Position numbers and translations under genes: made by a program. The notes beneath the pieces are model-generated. The model did no database searches, had not been told where the DNA came from, and saw only the letters and a program-made list of their open reading frames with translations. Shown here piece after piece: positions 14,970 to 16,679 of a stretch of 16,679 bases of DNA. Within the stretch, counting starts at the first letter, position 1. Every line of letters starts with the position of its first letter. The DNA lies in the NCBI RefSeq assembly GCF_022095675.1, contig NZ_JAHYSG010000176.1:1-16679 (forward strand), given 5' to 3'. This stretch comes from Dactylosporangium sp. AC04546. GTDB lineage: Bacteria; Actinomycetota; Actinomycetes; Mycobacteriales; Micromonosporaceae.

Positions 14970-15773
14970 ATGACCACGCTCCCGCTGGCCGTCCGCCCGG
15001 CGCCCACGCTCGACCTCGGCGGCGCGCACCTCGTCATGCTCCGCAAACTCATGATCCACAAGCACGCGTGGACGATCATCGCCTTCGGCGTCTTCGAGCC
15101 TGCGCTGTACCTGCTGTCGATCGGCGTCGGCGTCGGCGCGCTCGTCGGGCCCATCGAGGGCATCGACCCGTCGATCGGCTACGCCCAGTACGTCGCGCCG
15201 GCGCTGCTCGCGATGGCCGCCATGAACGGCGCGGCCAACGCCACCGGGCAGGGCGTGTTCTTCAACCTGAGGTACGCGAACACCTATCAGGTCATGGTCG
15301 GCACCCCGATCACGGCGCGCGGCATCGCCATCGGCGAGACGGCCTGGGCCACGCTGCGCGGCACGGTCGAGGCGGGCGGGTTCCTCGCGCTCATGGCCGC
15401 GGTCGGCCTGGTCCGCTCCCCGCTCGGCCTGCTCGCGCTGCCCGGGGCACTGCTCATCGGGTTCGCGTTCGCCGGCATGGGACTGCTCGCCGCGACCTAC
15501 ATGCGCGACTTCTCCGACGGACAGATCATGCAGCTGGTGATGCTGCCGATGTTCCTGTTCGCCACCACCTTCTACCCGATCACGGTGTACCCCGAGCCGA
15601 TCCGGTACCTCGTCGGCGCACTCCCGCTGTACCACGGCATCGAGCTGATCCGGCAGCCGGTGCTGGGCCAGGTGGGCTGGGAGCTGGCGCTGTCGGCGGC
15701 GTACCTGGCCGCGCTCGGCGGCGTGTGCCTGTGGGCCGCGAGCGTCCGCCTGCGCCGCCGCCTCGACCAGTAG
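14970..15773 (+). CDS. ABC-2 type exporter permease (DrrB/NodJ family), second subunit
   Basis: 267 residues from the ATG at 14970, 12 bp after the first permease; a TTG at 14958 in frame would add four residues. About six membrane segments are seen, from TIIAFGVFEPALYLLSIGVG to SAAYLAALGGVCLWAASVRL. It shares the order of motifs with the first subunit (APALLAMAAMNGA; LPMFLFATTFYPITVYPEP; LPLYHGIELIRQP), so the pair came from an old duplication. The cytoplasmic N-terminus (HLVMLRKLMIHKHAW) resembles the second permease of the ATPase-permease-permease operons common in actinobacteria. Confidence 0.93.
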   Translation: MTTLPLAVRPAPTLDLGGAHLVMLRKLMIHKHAWTIIAFGVFEPALYLLSIGVGVGALVGPIEGIDPSIGYAQYVAPALLAMAAMNGAANATGQGVFFNLRYANTYQVMVGTPITARGIAIGETAWATLRGTVEAGGFLALMAAVGLVRSPLGLLALPGALLIGFAFAGMGLLAATYMRDFSDGQIMQLVMLPMFLFATTFYPITVYPEPIRYLVGALPLYHGIELIRQPVLGQVGWELALSAAYLAALGGVCLWAASVRLRRRLDQ

Positions 15774-15787
15774 GGCACGCTTGACCT

Positions 15788-15823
15788 TGCCCCAGGGGCA
15801 GGCCGCCTGCTGGCGTCAGGCGG
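15788..15823. terminator. Twin hairpins between convergent genes
   Basis: TGCCCC-A-GGGGCA (15788-15800) is followed by CCGCCTG (15803-15809), a 7-base loop and CAGGCGG (15817-15823). They fill the 50-bp gap between the second permease stop and the stop of the convergent gene, so they probably end transcription from one or both sides. Confidence 0.55.
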
Positions 15824-16672
15824 TTAGGCCTCGACCTTGTACGTGAACTCGTTGACCTTGCTGTAGAAGTCGGACGGGTTGATCGGGATGACGCCGTCGT
15901 CGGCGTAGCAGCCGAACCCGACCATGGCCGGGGTGACGGCCGGCACCGGGACCTTCTGGGTGAGCGGGGCGGTGGCCGACGACGCCAGGGCGATCGCGAC
16001 GGTGAGGGAGTCCGCGTGCAGCGTCAGGGCGACGGTGTACGGCTGCTGGGCGCCGAACGGGAACGTGCCCTGGGTGATCGTCGCACCGACCGCCGCGCCC
16101 TTGGAGCCCAGGCCCGCGACCCTGGCGACGTGCCACTCGCCGGTGTTGCAGATGTAGGCGAAGTACGCCGTCTGCGCGTCGCCGTCGACCACGCCGAGGC
16201 AGCGCGGGTGGTAGTTCGGTCCCGGGAGGGTACCGGTGACCGAGACCGTGTTCGCCGGCGCGATCGCCGACGTGCCGGGCACCTTCTCGACGGTGGCGAA
16301 GCCGTACGTGCCCTTGGGGACGGTGACCGGGGTACCGCCGGGGGAGCAGGCGTTCGGGCTCTTCGACTCCACGCCGGCCAGGTTCCACTCGGCGCCGTTG
16401 GGATCGCACAGCGGGAACGGGGCCGTCGTCGTGTAGCCGCGGGCCGTGGCCGGTGAGCTCTTCGCGGTGGACGCCGCCTGGCCGGTGCCGGCGGCCGTCG
16501 CCGTCGCGGTGTTCTTCGGCCTGCCGCCGAGCGGTGCCGAGCCGCCCAGCGGGTCGAAGACGAGGAACCCGATCAGGACCGACAGCGCGACGATCGCGGC
16601 CACGAGCACGCCGACGAGGACGCCGGTGCGGCGGCTGCCGGGCGCCGGGCGGGGACCGGGCACCGCATACAT
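15824..16672 (-). CDS. Membrane-anchored extracytoplasmic protein, possibly lectin-like fold (N-terminus probably cut)
   Basis: 282 residues from the ATG at 16672. The frame remains open to the window edge with Pro-Pro before this Met, so a longer Pro-rich cytoplasmic start is likely. One transmembrane helix (about 17-39, VLVGVLVAAIVALSVLIGFL) follows basic residues. Then comes a Thr/Ala/Ser linker (about 45-82) and an exported domain of about 200 residues. That domain has five Cys (in FPLCDPNG, NACSPGG, PRCLGVV, YICNTGEW, FGCYADD) and alternating beta-strand text such as YFAYICNTGEWHVARVAGLG and YTVALTLHADSLTVAIAL, ending in VNEFTYKVEA. The order of strands recalls concanavalin-like jelly-roll domains of the type seen in DUF1080 and LamG proteins. 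That is inference; I know no function. Confidence 0.8.
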   Translation of the reverse strand: MYAVPGPRPAPGSRRTGVLVGVLVAAIVALSVLIGFLVFDPLGGSAPLGGRPKNTATATAAGTGQAASTAKSSPATARGYTTTAPFPLCDPNGAEWNLAGVESKSPNACSPGGTPVTVPKGTYGFATVEKVPGTSAIAPANTVSVTGTLPGPNYHPRCLGVVDGDAQTAYFAYICNTGEWHVARVAGLGSKGAAVGATITQGTFPFGAQQPYTVALTLHADSLTVAIALASSATAPLTQKVPVPAVTPAMVGFGCYADDGVIPINPSDFYSKVNEFTYKVEA

Positions 16673-16679
16673 GGGCGGG

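Noticed and set aside
14022..15635. 537-codon minus-strand frame across the two permeases.
   Set aside because: The product is almost all Arg, Gly, Asp, Glu and Gln, a shadow of the permease genes.
1..16679. CRISPR array, tRNA/rRNA genes, transposase or integrase.
   Set aside because: None seen: no regular spaced repeats of CRISPR type, no cloverleaf-like sequence noticed by eye, and no DDE or tyrosine recombinase motif in any plausible frame.

Overview
The window comes from a very GC-rich chromosome with GTG starts, TAGCGT-type -10 boxes, a conservon operon and CU044_5270-family and SigG-like sequences. All of this points to a filamentous or otherwise complex actinobacterium. Micromonosporales or a near relative is my guess, but the sequence alone does not fix the order.

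Layout. (1) Positions 1-725 hold the C-terminal part of a CU044_5270-family protein cut by the window edge. (2) Positions 936-6628 hold a cytochrome P450 followed by a full four-gene conservon: cvnA (membrane histidine-kinase-like protein with a nitrate-sensor-like domain), cvnB (Roadblock/LC7), cvnC (DUF742 winged helix) and cvnD (small GTPase). cvnBCD overlap one another. A 13-bp perfect inverted repeat closes the operon. (3) A convergent WD40-like propeller gene lies at 6651-7601. (4) Positions 7666-9034 are a gene graveyard: an SDR oxidoreductase and a SigG/SigX5-type ECF sigma factor, both truncated and frameshifted, with a strong palindrome inside the sigma relic. (5) Positions 9222-10006 are a two-gene unit: a four-helix membrane protein and a 90-residue protein resembling the C-terminal half of EACC1 (effector-associated constant component 1). 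(6) Positions 10007-10351 have no convincing gene but carry imperfect ~32-bp repeats. (7) On the minus strand, 10352-12960 hold an epoxide hydrolase followed by a stand-alone condensation-domain protein. (8) A short relic of a TPR protein and a perfect 10-4-10 palindromic operator precede a three-gene DrrA/NodI-type ABC exporter (13192-15773). (9) The window ends with a membrane-anchored secreted protein on the minus strand, probably cut at its N-terminus by the window edge.

How the genes may work together. CvnA-D are expected to form a membrane-associated signalling complex in which the GTPase CvnD is the switch, and P450 genes are frequent conservon partners. Here the P450 lies upstream with its own leader rather than downstream. 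The epoxide hydrolase, condensation protein and palindrome-controlled exporter could be a small chemistry-plus-efflux module, but nothing in the sequence proves they share a substrate. The most unusual points are the inferred leaderless promoters with the same TAGCGT box for cvnA and the epoxide hydrolase, the recent 84-bp duplication in the cvnA tail, the EACC1-like protein paired with a four-helix membrane protein, and the exporter operator whose regulator is not in the window.
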